From NCBI GenBank assembly GCA_023410715.1, contig JAEYPN010000016.1, positions 1 through 64,000 on the forward strand: a stretch of DNA of 64,000 nucleotides. Reading direction: 5' to 3'. Shown here piece after piece: positions 34,654 through 43,696 of this stretch; position 1 is the first letter of the stretch; the number at the start of each line of letters is the position of its first letter. The notes beneath the pieces were generated by a model, which had not been told where the DNA came from, made no database searches, and was given only the letters and a program-made list of their open reading frames with translations. The position numbers were made by a program, and so were the translations under genes. This DNA comes from Bacillota bacterium (GTDB taxonomy: Bacteria > Bacillota_I > Bacilli_A > Izemoplasmatales > UBA1188).

Positions 34654-35408
34654 AGCGCTTCACCAATCATAATTCCTTCATCAAACGCCAAAACAGGATT
34701 TAAATATCTAACTGAAGGATAATATTTTATGCCACCAAGTTCTTTATCATATTCATCTTTTAAATAATAATCAAAATAATCAGCTGAATACATTAACCTA
34801 TATCCATCAAATTCTTTTGAATTTGTAAAATCAAATATTTTTTTTCTTGCTTCAATAAAGTCATCGGTTAAATGTAATTTTATCTTCACTATTTTATCTA
34901 ACTTAAGACCACTTTCTAAAACTTGAAAGTCTTTCTTGCTTATTAAATCAATTGCGCTCTTATCAGTTTTTGTGACTAAAATGCTTATCCATTTTTCTTT
35001 AACCATTAAGTCATGAACTGTAGTATCAATTAGACTATATGACTTAAATTCTTTTATCCCACTAACAGAAATTGTAGTTACTATGAAAAGATCATTTTCT
35101 TTCTTAACGCTTATAATTTTCATGCCAAGTAAAACATTTTTGTTTAATAAATATTCATAAAAAGGATATGCAATATCATAGAGTTTAACACCCAGCTCTG
35201 TAAAGATTCCTCTTTGTTCTAACTTTTCTAAAAAGGATAATGCTTCTTTTGTTTTAGGTTTAATATTTGATTTTTCAAATTTTAAGGCACTTAAAAACTC
35301 ATATCCAGCATTAGTTTTTTCTTCAATGACTAAATAATTTTTCTGAGTTTTATTAATGATTCCAGCCGTTATAAATGTTGCTCCTAGTATTATTACATCA
35401 TAAATCAT
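34650..35408 (-). CDS. Degenerate FAD-oxidoreductase-like protein
   Basis: A 252-residue protein that opens like a Rossmann flavoprotein (MIYDVIILGAT..., then a second strand YLVIEEKTNAG) but lacks the Gly-x-Gly-x-x-Gly signature: the loop reads GATFITAG, with only outer glycines. A terminal strand, NPVLAFDEGIMIGEAL, resembles the second FAD contact of such enzymes. It is less than half as long as its neighbour. It may be a non-catalytic subunit or a decaying paralogue. It is coupled to the flavoprotein gene by an ATGA overlap, which speaks for a joint function. Confidence 0.6.
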   Translation of the reverse strand: MIYDVIILGATFITAGIINKTQKNYLVIEEKTNAGYEFLSALKFEKSNIKPKTKEALSFLEKLEQRGIFTELGVKLYDIAYPFYEYLLNKNVLLGMKIISVKKENDLFIVTTISVSGIKEFKSYSLIDTTVHDLMVKEKWISILVTKTDKSAIDLISKKDFQVLESGLKLDKIVKIKLHLTDDFIEARKKIFDFTNSKEFDGYRLMYSADYFDYYLKDEYDKELGGIKYYPSVRYLNPVLAFDEGIMIGEAL

Positions 35409-35417
35409 AGATTTACC

Positions 35418-37943
35418 TCATTTCCAATTAGTAAAGAAATCGCCAACTTCTAAATCACTAAATTCTAATTTATTTTCAGTTACACAAGTAATAATTTTTT
35501 TGCTATTTGGTAAAAGATCAAAATAATTATCGCTAAATGCAACATCTCTTTTATTTTTAATATTTACATAAGCAAATCTTGTATAGTCTTTATTTTCAAG
35601 TAAAATTGTTGTCTTATAACCGTCTTCAACTTTTTGACTTGATGAAATGTTATAATTTAATTTAGAAGGAGTAAATTTCATACGTTTAAAATACTCAGTA
35701 AAGTAAGCTATACTATCTAACTCCTGATTATTTACTTTAGTTTTTAAGAAAACAAATTCATCATCTTCGCAATGTAACTCTTCTTTTAAAAATCTAGCAA
35801 AGTTTACAGTTTCAAATTTTTTTACTATGAATTTTTTCTTAAAATCAGTGATTAATAACCCATTTAGCTTCATGATGCCATATTCTGCTTCACATTCAAG
35901 CTTTTTTAAAGTATGATTGCTAATGGAGAAATCAATGATTCCTTTTCTTTCAAAGATAATCGGCAAAATATTTTTACAGCCTCTTTTTGCTGCATAATAA
36001 GCAGGCTTTAATGACATATCATAATTAATAATAGCCCAATTAGCCGTTGGCCAACAATCAAGAAACATCCACATCATCGTACCGCCATTATTAGGATAGT
36101 CATGACGCGCACTATCAAATTCACTTCTCATGTGTTCAGCATGCATTGCCATCCCATATTTACAGTATTTATCAAGTGAATCAATTTCACCAAATGTCGC
36201 ACCAGCTAAACGCATTGTTTGTTCAAAGTGAGGCAAATCAGCGTGACCGCGAGCCAAATGATAAATCCATGCTTCACTTGGTGGCCAAAAATTTTCAGGA
36301 GCTAAGAATGATTGCATATATTCCTTATGAGCTGGACCCTCAATACAAAACTCCGAATCAAAAGAACATACTTTATCAAAATGTTTGCGGTAATTCTCAT
36401 AGTTGCCATTTGTTTCAAAGAGGGCATATTTCCAGCATGATACATGACTATTACCAGAGTTTGGATTATTACCCGTTCCATCTTTTGCTTGAGGGGAAGA
36501 TTCAACATAAGGAACATCAAAACCTAATTTACTAACTAGTCCTCTAATTAACATCGTATAAAGTTCAACATCTTCTTTAAATCTATTAACTTCCCATTTA
36601 TCTAAATCTTTAGCATCAATTATATCTGCTTGCATCGATTCTAGATATGTTTTTCCATCAGACCAGGAGAAACAATCCTCATTACAACCACAATAAATTG
36701 CAATACAAGGATGATTTCTAAGTCGTAAAATCTGATATGTCACTTCATTAATTATTTCTTTTTTCAGTAAATTTAAAGGAACACCAGCCCCGGCAAACAT
36801 AAAGTCTTGCCAAACCATAATTCCTAGTTCATCACATAAGTTATAAAACTCATCATCTTCATAGATTCCCCCGCCCCATACTCTTAACATACTAAAGCTC
36901 GCTTCTTTAGCTTTTAATAAGGCTTTTTTATATTTAGTTTTGTCAATTATTCCTGGCCAAAGTTCTAAAGGAATCCAGTTTCCTCCTTTAGAATAAGTCC
37001 TCATTCCATTGACCATAATCCAGAAACTATATCCTCTTTCATCTGTATTAACGAATGGTTCTTCTAAGATTTTTACCTCTCTTATCCCGAATCTTCCTTG
37101 TTTTATAAACGCTTCTTTTCCCTCAATTATTAAAGATACATGATAATCATAAAGATTTTGGGGGCCATATCCACTAGGATACCATAGTTTTGGTTTTTCT
37201 ATTTTAATAAATGTATAAGATTTTTGTTTTTTAGAAACTTCAATTAAATTTTCGTGTTCCTCATTATGACCAAAAACATTTACTTTAATTTCATAAGATA
37301 ATAATCTTGTCTTTTCATCAACCTCAAAGCTAAAATCAATTAAACCTGATAAATTAGTCTTAATGCCAATGTTTGTTAATTCTGGTAAAATTTCTTCTAA
37401 GTAAACTTCTTTCCATATGCCTAAAGATGGAACAGGAACAGCCCAATCCCAACCAAAATTATATTGTGGTTTTCTTAAAAAAGCCCGTCTTTTTCCAAAG
37501 CCCGTTTGACCACTAAATCTTTTCGATTCAAGCAAATCATCAATGGCATAAAAGCGAACTAAGATTTCATTTTCCCCATCATTTAATAATTCACTTACAT
37601 CATGCTTATAAGGAATGAATGAATCAGTTGCTTTAAAGAGCCAATTATTATTTAAATAAACATCAGCTGTTCCATCAATTCCATCAAAAACGATATTATA
37701 ATTTGCATCATTTTTTGTATGCGTAAATTTTTTATAATACCACCATTCATTAGCAGAAACAAAATAAAGTTCACGCGCATTTGTATCATAAAAAGGATCA
37801 CTAACAACCTTATTTAGTTTTAATGCCCAGTTAATATCACCAGGAACATCAATATGAGCCCAGACATAATTTTCACGTTTTATCATGTCTAGATGCTTAT
37901 TAACAGATGTAAAGCTCCAACCATTATTTAAATATTTTTTCAT
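35418..37943 (-). CDS. GH2 family beta-mannosidase
   Basis: An 841-residue cytoplasmic glycoside hydrolase family 2 enzyme, the standard length for bacterial beta-mannosidases. N-terminal jelly roll (GDINWALKLNKVVSDPFYD, WWYYKKF, DGIDGTADVYLNN), immunoglobulin-like domain, then the TIM barrel with RVWGGGIYEDDEFY and MVWQDFMFAG. The acid/base glutamate is in GCNEDCF (about 419) and the nucleophile in FDSEFCIEG (about 530). It releases mannose from the ends of beta-mannosides or the Man-beta-GlcNAc core of N-glycans. No signal peptide, so its substrate must be imported as a short oligosaccharide; no transporter is encoded in the island. Confidence 0.9.
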   Translation of the reverse strand: MKKYLNNGWSFTSVNKHLDMIKRENYVWAHIDVPGDINWALKLNKVVSDPFYDTNARELYFVSANEWWYYKKFTHTKNDANYNIVFDGIDGTADVYLNNNWLFKATDSFIPYKHDVSELLNDGENEILVRFYAIDDLLESKRFSGQTGFGKRRAFLRKPQYNFGWDWAVPVPSLGIWKEVYLEEILPELTNIGIKTNLSGLIDFSFEVDEKTRLLSYEIKVNVFGHNEEHENLIEVSKKQKSYTFIKIEKPKLWYPSGYGPQNLYDYHVSLIIEGKEAFIKQGRFGIREVKILEEPFVNTDERGYSFWIMVNGMRTYSKGGNWIPLELWPGIIDKTKYKKALLKAKEASFSMLRVWGGGIYEDDEFYNLCDELGIMVWQDFMFAGAGVPLNLLKKEIINEVTYQILRLRNHPCIAIYCGCNEDCFSWSDGKTYLESMQADIIDAKDLDKWEVNRFKEDVELYTMLIRGLVSKLGFDVPYVESSPQAKDGTGNNPNSGNSHVSCWKYALFETNGNYENYRKHFDKVCSFDSEFCIEGPAHKEYMQSFLAPENFWPPSEAWIYHLARGHADLPHFEQTMRLAGATFGEIDSLDKYCKYGMAMHAEHMRSEFDSARHDYPNNGGTMMWMFLDCWPTANWAIINYDMSLKPAYYAAKRGCKNILPIIFERKGIIDFSISNHTLKKLECEAEYGIMKLNGLLITDFKKKFIVKKFETVNFARFLKEELHCEDDEFVFLKTKVNNQELDSIAYFTEYFKRMKFTPSKLNYNISSSQKVEDGYKTTILLENKDYTRFAYVNIKNKRDVAFSDNYFDLLPNSKKIITCVTENKLEFSDLEVGDFFTNWK

Positions 37944-37945
37944 CT

Positions 37946-38689
37946 TTACCCTCTTAATAATTCTTTTAAAGTTTTTGCATCTTTTTCAAATTGCTCTAAA
38001 CTATTATCTTTAAAAAATTCTAAATAAAAATTACCTTCATTTAAGTGTTTTAAGTATTCACGCCATAGATTCATTCCTGCATGTAAATCATAACGGTTCT
38101 TGTTTTTATCCCATTCATATACATGAACATTAACAATTTTTTCTTTTAAAATCTTTATTGATCCTATATTTTCTTCTAAGGTATTCTTAGACCAATACAT
38201 GGGCTGCCAATACGTTTTTACATTACTTAAATTGATATCACTTAAAAATTTTAAAGTTGAAGAAGGGTTATCAGTAAGTGTTGATACATGATACTCAAAA
38301 GCTACTATAATGCCCTCTTTAAAGGCTAATTTTCCACATTGTCTTGCTAAATCAACAAGATTAAAGTATTCTTCACTTGTTAGATCACTACTACTTTTTA
38401 CACCCGACCAAATACGCATTACCTTAACACCTAAGACTTTTGCAGCATTTAAATACTCTTTAAATTTATCTACATTTTCTAAACGAAAATATGTACCATA
38501 AGATTCACATTTAATCGAGTTTTTCAGTGATTCTTCCTTAATTTTTTTTACTGTTTCTAAATCAGATTCTTTAGCATGAACGTCGCTACCCCATTCAATG
38601 CAATCTATCCCAAATTTTTTCGCATATGAAATAATTTCTTGATAACCCAAGCTTCTAAATGATACAGAACATAATCCACTATTTCTCAT
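37946..38689 (-). CDS. Sugar phosphate isomerase/epimerase family TIM-barrel protein
   Basis: A 247-residue AP-endonuclease-2-type TIM barrel (xylose isomerase-like, PF01261). Expected metal ligand positions are seen in IDCIEWGSDVH near the start, VAFEYHVSTLTDN (Glu, about 130), YWQPMYWS, VNVHVYEWDKN (His) and YLEFFKDNS (Glu). It probably interconverts a keto and an aldo sugar or sugar acid. Two bases before the beta-mannosidase gene and overlapping the dehydrogenase stop by one base, so all belong to one transcript. Confidence 0.82.
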   Translation of the reverse strand: MRNSGLCSVSFRSLGYQEIISYAKKFGIDCIEWGSDVHAKESDLETVKKIKEESLKNSIKCESYGTYFRLENVDKFKEYLNAAKVLGVKVMRIWSGVKSSSDLTSEEYFNLVDLARQCGKLAFKEGIIVAFEYHVSTLTDNPSSTLKFLSDINLSNVKTYWQPMYWSKNTLEENIGSIKILKEKIVNVHVYEWDKNKNRYDLHAGMNLWREYLKHLNEGNFYLEFFKDNSLEQFEKDAKTLKELLRG

Positions 38690-39681
38690 TAGGCCATCAT
38701 CTCAAGCATTTCTTTTGTCACTTCATATTCTAACTTATCATTATTTAAATAACGTAAGAATTCATCTTTCATATACTCACCCATTCTTTTAACCTCTTCT
38801 CCACTACTTCCAGCAATATGTGGTGTTAAGAAGACATTATCTAAAGTATATAATTCACTATCCATTACTGGTGGTTCAGGATAAGTCACATCAAGTAAAG
38901 CCGTGATTGTCTTATTATTTTTTAAGGTTTTAATTAAAGCATCCTCATCAACCTGACGACCTCTACCCGTATTAATAAACGTTGCATAATCAGGCATTAA
39001 TGCTAGTAAATTTTCATTAATTATTTTTATCGTTTGTTCGTTATCAGCTAAATGGTTAGAAATAACTTGTGAATTTTCAAACATGTATTCAAGCGATGTT
39101 AAGGTAACTCCTAAATCTTTTGCCTCATCTTTACTCATTGTGATTGAATAGACATAAACATCTAATTTATAGTTTCTAAGTCTTTTAATTACTTCAAGAC
39201 CAATAGCGCCACTACCAATAATCCCAATTTTTGCATTGTAATTTCCTTTAAAGTTATAGAAAAAATTCTTGGCATCATGATAATCTTTCTTTGTTTTATT
39301 TAAGAGTTGATAAAAACCCTTATTCGCAAGTAAGATGGCACTTACTGTATATTCAATAACCGGAATTGCATTAGCACGCCAAGCACTAAAAACTTGAATA
39401 TTTTGATCTAAAAAAGGCTTGGCAAAATACTTAACTGTTCCAGCTGAATAAAAGACCGCTTTTAAATTTGGAAAATATCTTTTTATTTCTTCCTCGCTTA
39501 GTTTTGGCATGCCCCATGTTGAAAATAAAAAAGATACATCACTTAAATCATTCAATGCTAAATCTTTTTTTGTGTATATTTTGTCATCTAAAACAAGATA
39601 TTTTTTTAATTCTTCTTTTACATCAAGACTATAAACATTTGAGATATTTTTTATATCATCTGAAATAAAAATAGCACGCAT
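38689..39681 (-). CDS. D-isomer-specific 2-hydroxyacid dehydrogenase family protein
   Basis: A 330-residue NAD(P)-dependent dehydrogenase and first gene of the glycan island. Rossmann motif GIIGSGAIGLEVIKRL (about 155), catalytic Arg in INTGRGRQVDEDAL (about 238), Glu in TYPEPPVMDS and His in LTPHIAGSSGEE (about 285). The ISNHLADNEQT segment is typical of members found in carbohydrate loci rather than SerA. It may reduce or oxidise a sugar-derived 2-keto or 2-hydroxy acid. Confidence 0.82.
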   Translation of the reverse strand: MRAIFISDDIKNISNVYSLDVKEELKKYLVLDDKIYTKKDLALNDLSDVSFLFSTWGMPKLSEEEIKRYFPNLKAVFYSAGTVKYFAKPFLDQNIQVFSAWRANAIPVIEYTVSAILLANKGFYQLLNKTKKDYHDAKNFFYNFKGNYNAKIGIIGSGAIGLEVIKRLRNYKLDVYVYSITMSKDEAKDLGVTLTSLEYMFENSQVISNHLADNEQTIKIINENLLALMPDYATFINTGRGRQVDEDALIKTLKNNKTITALLDVTYPEPPVMDSELYTLDNVFLTPHIAGSSGEEVKRMGEYMKDEFLRYLNNDKLEYEVTKEMLEMMA

Positions 39682-39782
39682 ATAAAACTCCTTTATATCT
39701 TACTTATTTATTATCTTAACATACAATTTTATAAACTTGTCGATTAATTATTTAAAAATTTGATGTTTTATATTAATAAAAT

Positions 39783-39822
39783 AAAAAAATCCTGTAAAGA
39801 ATTATTTTCTTTAAAGGATTTA
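39783..39822 (-). terminator. Terminator of the alaS-mtnN operon
   Basis: On the minus strand AAATCCTTTAAAGAA pairs with TTCTTTACAGGATTT (15 bp, one mismatch) around a five-base loop, followed by TTTT. It begins six bases past the mtnN stop. Confidence 0.88.
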
Positions 39823-39828
39823 TCCATA

Positions 39829-40521
39829 TTATTCTAGTGAGTCAATAATATTTTTGACAATTTCATCAATTGTCGTACAAATTTTTACTAAAATTGTTTG
39901 ATAATCTGTAATTTGTGTATCACTTGCGATTGAATCAGAAACACCTTTAATCGCAATAAACTTTTTATTATAAAAGCTTGAAACATGAGCGAAAGCAAAG
40001 CTTTCCATATCAATACCATATGGCGGATTAATATTTTCAATAAATTTTTCAATTTGTTTATATTCTACAACAAATTGGTCTCCTGTAATCATAGGTGTAA
40101 CCATATAATTAATGCTCTTTTTTAAAGCAATCTCTTTAACCTTATTAACTACTTCTAAAGAAGCCTCATAATAGAAAGGAGCATCAGGCATTTCTCCAAC
40201 TTTAACATCATCAATTGTGGAAATATCAAAGTCATAACAGTAAAACTTATCGGCAATGATAATATCTTCTGATGCAAGTGGTTTTACAGCTCCACAAACG
40301 CCAAGATTAATTACTAAATCTATATCATAATTTTCAAGCGCCTTGGTTAAACCTAAGGTCGCATTTACTTTTCCCACACCAGTTTTAATAATCAAAACAT
40401 CCTTACAATTAATTTTTGCTTCATAAAACACAACATTGTTAAATGAACGTTTAGTGTAGTTTAAAGCATAGCTTAAAAGATGATCGATTTCAATGCTCAT
40501 TGCGGAAACTATTGCAATCAT
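39829..40521 (-). CDS. mtnN: 5'-methylthioadenosine/S-adenosylhomocysteine nucleosidase
   Basis: A 230-residue MTA/SAH nucleosidase, full length. Landmarks: MIAIVSAMSIEIDHLL, LVINLGVCGAVK (ribose-binding region), the ITGDQFV segment, IDMESFAFAHV (Met-Glu that contacts ribose) and GVSDSI with the catalytic aspartate. It releases adenine from methylthioadenosine and S-adenosylhomocysteine, clearing the product of the many SAM methyltransferases in this window. The ATG overlaps the greA stop (TAATG). Confidence 0.95.
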   Translation of the reverse strand: MIAIVSAMSIEIDHLLSYALNYTKRSFNNVVFYEAKINCKDVLIIKTGVGKVNATLGLTKALENYDIDLVINLGVCGAVKPLASEDIIIADKFYCYDFDISTIDDVKVGEMPDAPFYYEASLEVVNKVKEIALKKSINYMVTPMITGDQFVVEYKQIEKFIENINPPYGIDMESFAFAHVSSFYNKKFIAIKGVSDSIASDTQITDYQTILVKICTTIDEIVKNIIDSLE

Positions 40522-41003
40522 TATTTAGTATCCTTGTTTCTAATTTCAATAATTTGTACATCAAATTCTTTATTTTCAGTTTTAACAGTTACTACATCAT
40601 TTTTTCTTTTACCAATTATGGCCTTACCAACTGGTGATTCATTAGAAATAACACCATTAAGTGGGTCAGCTTCAATTGTACCAGCAATGTAGTATTCTTG
40701 AATTTTTTCTGTATCCATGAATTTTAGTTTAACCATTTTACCGATATTAGCGCGGTTATTTCCCCCGGATGTTTCTTCAATGATTTCTGAATTTTTTAAG
40801 ATATTATCAATATCTTTTAAGCGTGCTTCAATTTTAGCCTGATCATTTCTTGCGGCATCATAATCCGCATTTTCAGATAAGTCCCCTTGAGCACGAGCTT
40901 CCTTTAAAGCTTCAATGTTTAATTTTCTTGCTTCATTTAATTGTGCTAATTCCTCTTTTAATGCGTTATAACCTGCTTGGGTTAATTTGAATTTATTTTC
41001 CAT
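40521..41003 (-). CDS. greA: Transcription elongation factor GreA
   Basis: A 160-residue GreA: N-terminal coiled coil (KFKLTQAGYNALKEEL to ARLKDIDNILKN, with the acidic tip SENADYDAA) and the C-terminal FKBP-like domain with ISNESPVGKAIIGK. It rescues backtracked RNA polymerase by stimulating transcript cleavage. Between udk and mtnN as in Bacillus. Confidence 0.96.
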   Translation of the reverse strand: MENKFKLTQAGYNALKEELAQLNEARKLNIEALKEARAQGDLSENADYDAARNDQAKIEARLKDIDNILKNSEIIEETSGGNNRANIGKMVKLKFMDTEKIQEYYIAGTIEADPLNGVISNESPVGKAIIGKRKNDVVTVKTENKEFDVQIIEIRNKDTK

Positions 41004-41028
41004 TTTTTTATAATCTCCTTGTCATTCA

Positions 41029-41658
41029 TTATAACATATTTTCTTTATTTACGATAGAATTAATTTTGACATTTATTAAGTCAACCGCTACATCATGGGA
41101 ATAATCATTTGGAATGATTAGGTCCGCATAACGCTTCGTTGGTTTTACAAAAGCGTGATACATTGGTTTAACGGTTCTTAAATATTGATTAATGACATTG
41201 TCTAGGGTTCTTCCTCTTTCGTTAATGTCACGTCTTAAACGTCTAATAAACCTTAAATCATCATCAGTATCAACATATATTTTAATATCTAAAAGTTTTC
41301 TAATTTTTTCATCTTCTAAAATTAAAATTCCTTCTAAGATAATAATCTTAGCTGGTTTAATTCTTTCAACTTTTTCGCTTCTTTGATGATTTACAAAGTC
41401 GTAGATTGGTTTATCTACTTCCTCACCATTTATGAGTTTTTTTAAGTGTTCTAATAACAAACTATTATCTAAAGAAATTGGATGGTCGTAGTTAACCATC
41501 ATTCTTTTTTCAAGTGATTCTTCATCGCTTTTTTTATAATAATCATCATGACGAATAACTAATACATCATACTCTTTAAAAGCTTTTCTGATTTTATTAA
41601 CGACGGTTGTTTTTCCTGATCCGGATCCTCCGGCCACCGCAATTAGTATTGGTTTCAT
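41029..41658 (-). CDS. udk: Uridine kinase
   Basis: A 209-residue uridine/cytidine kinase: P-loop AGGSGSGKTTV (about 9-19), YYKKSDEESLEKR, NYDHPISLD (nucleoside-binding Asp-His), PIYDFVNHQR and the lid RRLRRDINERGR. It salvages uridine to UMP. Three bases after trhP2 on the same transcript. Confidence 0.96.
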   Translation of the reverse strand: MKPILIAVAGGSGSGKTTVVNKIRKAFKEYDVLVIRHDDYYKKSDEESLEKRMMVNYDHPISLDNSLLLEHLKKLINGEEVDKPIYDFVNHQRSEKVERIKPAKIIILEGILILEDEKIRKLLDIKIYVDTDDDLRFIRRLRRDINERGRTLDNVINQYLRTVKPMYHAFVKPTKRYADLIIPNDYSHDVAVDLINVKINSIVNKENML

Positions 41659-41661
41659 ATT

Positions 41662-42846
41662 CTACACCTTTCTTATAAAGTCATTTTCTTTAAGTAAGAC
41701 ATCAGTATATATTTTAATAATTTCTAGCGGATGGCGCGCCGCATCAATTACTTCTCCATCTTTATTATAAATTTCACTAATAGGCAATTCCTTATTAGTT
41801 AAGTCATATGACATTACTTCCAACTTATCATCTTTTGTAAAGAAGTTTCTTTGTTCTAAAATAGCTTCTTTTGTTTCTTTATTATAACTTTTTACAATCG
41901 CCACAAATTCCTTGCTTGGCTGATCATTTTTGCCATCATATAGTTGTTCATTTAATGTCACATCACCATTTAAAAATCCAATAGATGTTCGTCTATTTTC
42001 CGCTTTCATAATTTCTTCTTTATAAAAGCTAGGATCTTTTAATGTGCCATTATTATAATCATCAATAAACATTCTATATGCTCTTACCACAACCGCAATA
42101 TAATATAAAGATTTCATTCTTCCTTCAATTTTTAAGGAATCTACACCTATGTCAATTAAATCTTTTAGATATGGAATAGCGCATAAATCTTTTGAATTCA
42201 TTGTAAAATCATATTTATCCCCAACTAAATGGTTATTATTATATAAACTATAGTTCCATCTACAACTATGAGCACATCCACCACGGTTCGCATCACGATC
42301 AGTCATATTATTAGACAAGGTACAACGTCCAGAATAACCAGCACACATTCCACCATGAATAAATACTTCAATGTCCATTTTCGTTTTTTCCTTCACGGTT
42401 TTAATTTCATTTATGCTTAATTCTCTTGCTAAAACAATGCGTTTTACACCCATCTTCTTAAATAATTCCATTGCATAAGAATTAGTTACTGACATTTGTG
42501 TTGATAAGTGAACTTCTAAATTAGTATATTTATGGGCAGAGTTGATAATCACTGGTGATGAAGCAATAATCGCATCAACTTTAATTTCATCAAGGGCAAT
42601 TAAATATTCTTTTAATCCCTCTAAATCTTCATTATGAGGGATAATATTACATGTTACATAAACCTTTTTATTTAAACTATGGGCAAATGTAACAGCTTCT
42701 TTTAATTCATCTAAGCCTGCATTTGAGGCTCTTGCACGTAAAGAAAACCTGTTTCCACCAATATATACCGCATCTGCACCATATATTAGCGCTATTTTTA
42801 ATTTTTCCAAGTCCCCAGCTGGGGCAAGTAGTTCAACTTTATTCAC
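41662..42846 (-). CDS. trhP2: U32 family protein TrhP2 (tRNA uridine 5-hydroxylation)
   Basis: A 394-residue peptidase-U32 family protein equivalent to B. subtilis YrrO. It begins VNKVELLAPAGDLEKL and has the U32 signature EVFIHGGMCAGYSGRCTLSN with conserved cysteines, repeated further at GGCAHSCRW, which likely hold an iron-sulfur cluster. With TrhP1 it makes 5-hydroxyuridine at tRNA position 34 using prephenate. The start is probably the GTG at 42846 after GGTGATAAAA, overlapping the trhP1 stop by eight bases. Confidence 0.9.
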   Translation of the reverse strand: MNKVELLAPAGDLEKLKIALIYGADAVYIGGNRFSLRARASNAGLDELKEAVTFAHSLNKKVYVTCNIIPHNEDLEGLKEYLIALDEIKVDAIIASSPVIINSAHKYTNLEVHLSTQMSVTNSYAMELFKKMGVKRIVLARELSINEIKTVKEKTKMDIEVFIHGGMCAGYSGRCTLSNNMTDRDANRGGCAHSCRWNYSLYNNNHLVGDKYDFTMNSKDLCAIPYLKDLIDIGVDSLKIEGRMKSLYYIAVVVRAYRMFIDDYNNGTLKDPSFYKEEIMKAENRRTSIGFLNGDVTLNEQLYDGKNDQPSKEFVAIVKSYNKETKEAILEQRNFFTKDDKLEVMSYDLTNKELPISEIYNKDGEVIDAARHPLEIIKIYTDVLLKENDFIRKV

Positions 42847-43687
42847 TTTTATCACCAACCTTTAATAATGTTTCATGATAATAAAAGCCTGTATCACAGC
42901 TATCCTGATATTTTAAAATATACTTTTCATCCTTAATACCATCTTTTAAATTATTATAAAAATCAATTGTTTCTAGATATTCTTCATCACTTAAAAATTC
43001 TCTTGCAATAATAAATAAATCTAAAAACCTTAATTCATTAAATTCATTAAATGAAGAAAGTTTTTTAGCGCTATAAACATATGTGCCAAAAGTATCTTCA
43101 AATATTGGATGTTTTTCATCACGTAACTGCTCAATCAAATACTTTTTCCCTGGTTTATTAACTAAGTTTTTATATTCATAAAAATAAGTTAAAAATTTTC
43201 TTTTGGAATAAAAAATTTGTTGATAACCATGACCAATATATCCTAAAACCATATCTTTCCCTTTAAAGCTTTTAATATCTTCTAAAGTAATATCCTTAGA
43301 AATAATCATTCCTTGAATATTAAGTTCTTTTAAAAAGTCACTATCAAGCACGCAAGTATTAAAAGTCAAAGGATTATATATCAACTTATCTTTAAGTGAT
43401 GGAACTAACTCAACAAGACCTAAATCCATAAATAAAATTCCATCAAGATTATCTGATATTAAAGGTAAGATTTCCTTTAGTCTTTCCATTTCTTCTTCAT
43501 GATATAAGCGATTTAAGTTTAAATAGCTTTTTTTATTAAGCTTATGAATCGCATTTATTAATGAATTGACGGTTTTTAAAGAATAGGCTCTTATTTTAGT
43601 TGCAGAAAAACCTTTAAGGTTAATGATAATTCCATCAACTTTTAAATTAATATCTTCTTTTTTTCCTAAAACACCAACAAGCATCAT
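42839..43687 (-). CDS. trhP1: U32-related protein TrhP1
   Basis: A 282-residue protein in the place of B. subtilis YrrN (TrhP1), the smaller U32-related subunit for tRNA uridine hydroxylation. It has the alpha/beta barrel pattern (GIIINLKGFSATKIRAYS, ILFMDLGLVELVPSL, IQGMIISKDITLED, MVLGYIGHGYQQIF) but no CxxxxC cluster, as expected for this subunit. Divergent in sequence; the call rests on size, pattern and the trmR-trhP1-trhP2 order. Confidence 0.82.
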   Translation of the reverse strand: MMLVGVLGKKEDINLKVDGIIINLKGFSATKIRAYSLKTVNSLINAIHKLNKKSYLNLNRLYHEEEMERLKEILPLISDNLDGILFMDLGLVELVPSLKDKLIYNPLTFNTCVLDSDFLKELNIQGMIISKDITLEDIKSFKGKDMVLGYIGHGYQQIFYSKRKFLTYFYEYKNLVNKPGKKYLIEQLRDEKHPIFEDTFGTYVYSAKKLSSFNEFNELRFLDLFIIAREFLSDEEYLETIDFYNNLKDGIKDEKYILKYQDSCDTGFYYHETLLKVGDKSE

Positions 43688-43696
43688 TTAATCACA

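Noticed and set aside
36146..36535. 129-codon open frame opposite the beta-mannosidase
   Set aside because: Longest antisense frame in the window, but it lies wholly within the conserved catalytic domain of the GH2 gene and has no ribosome site.
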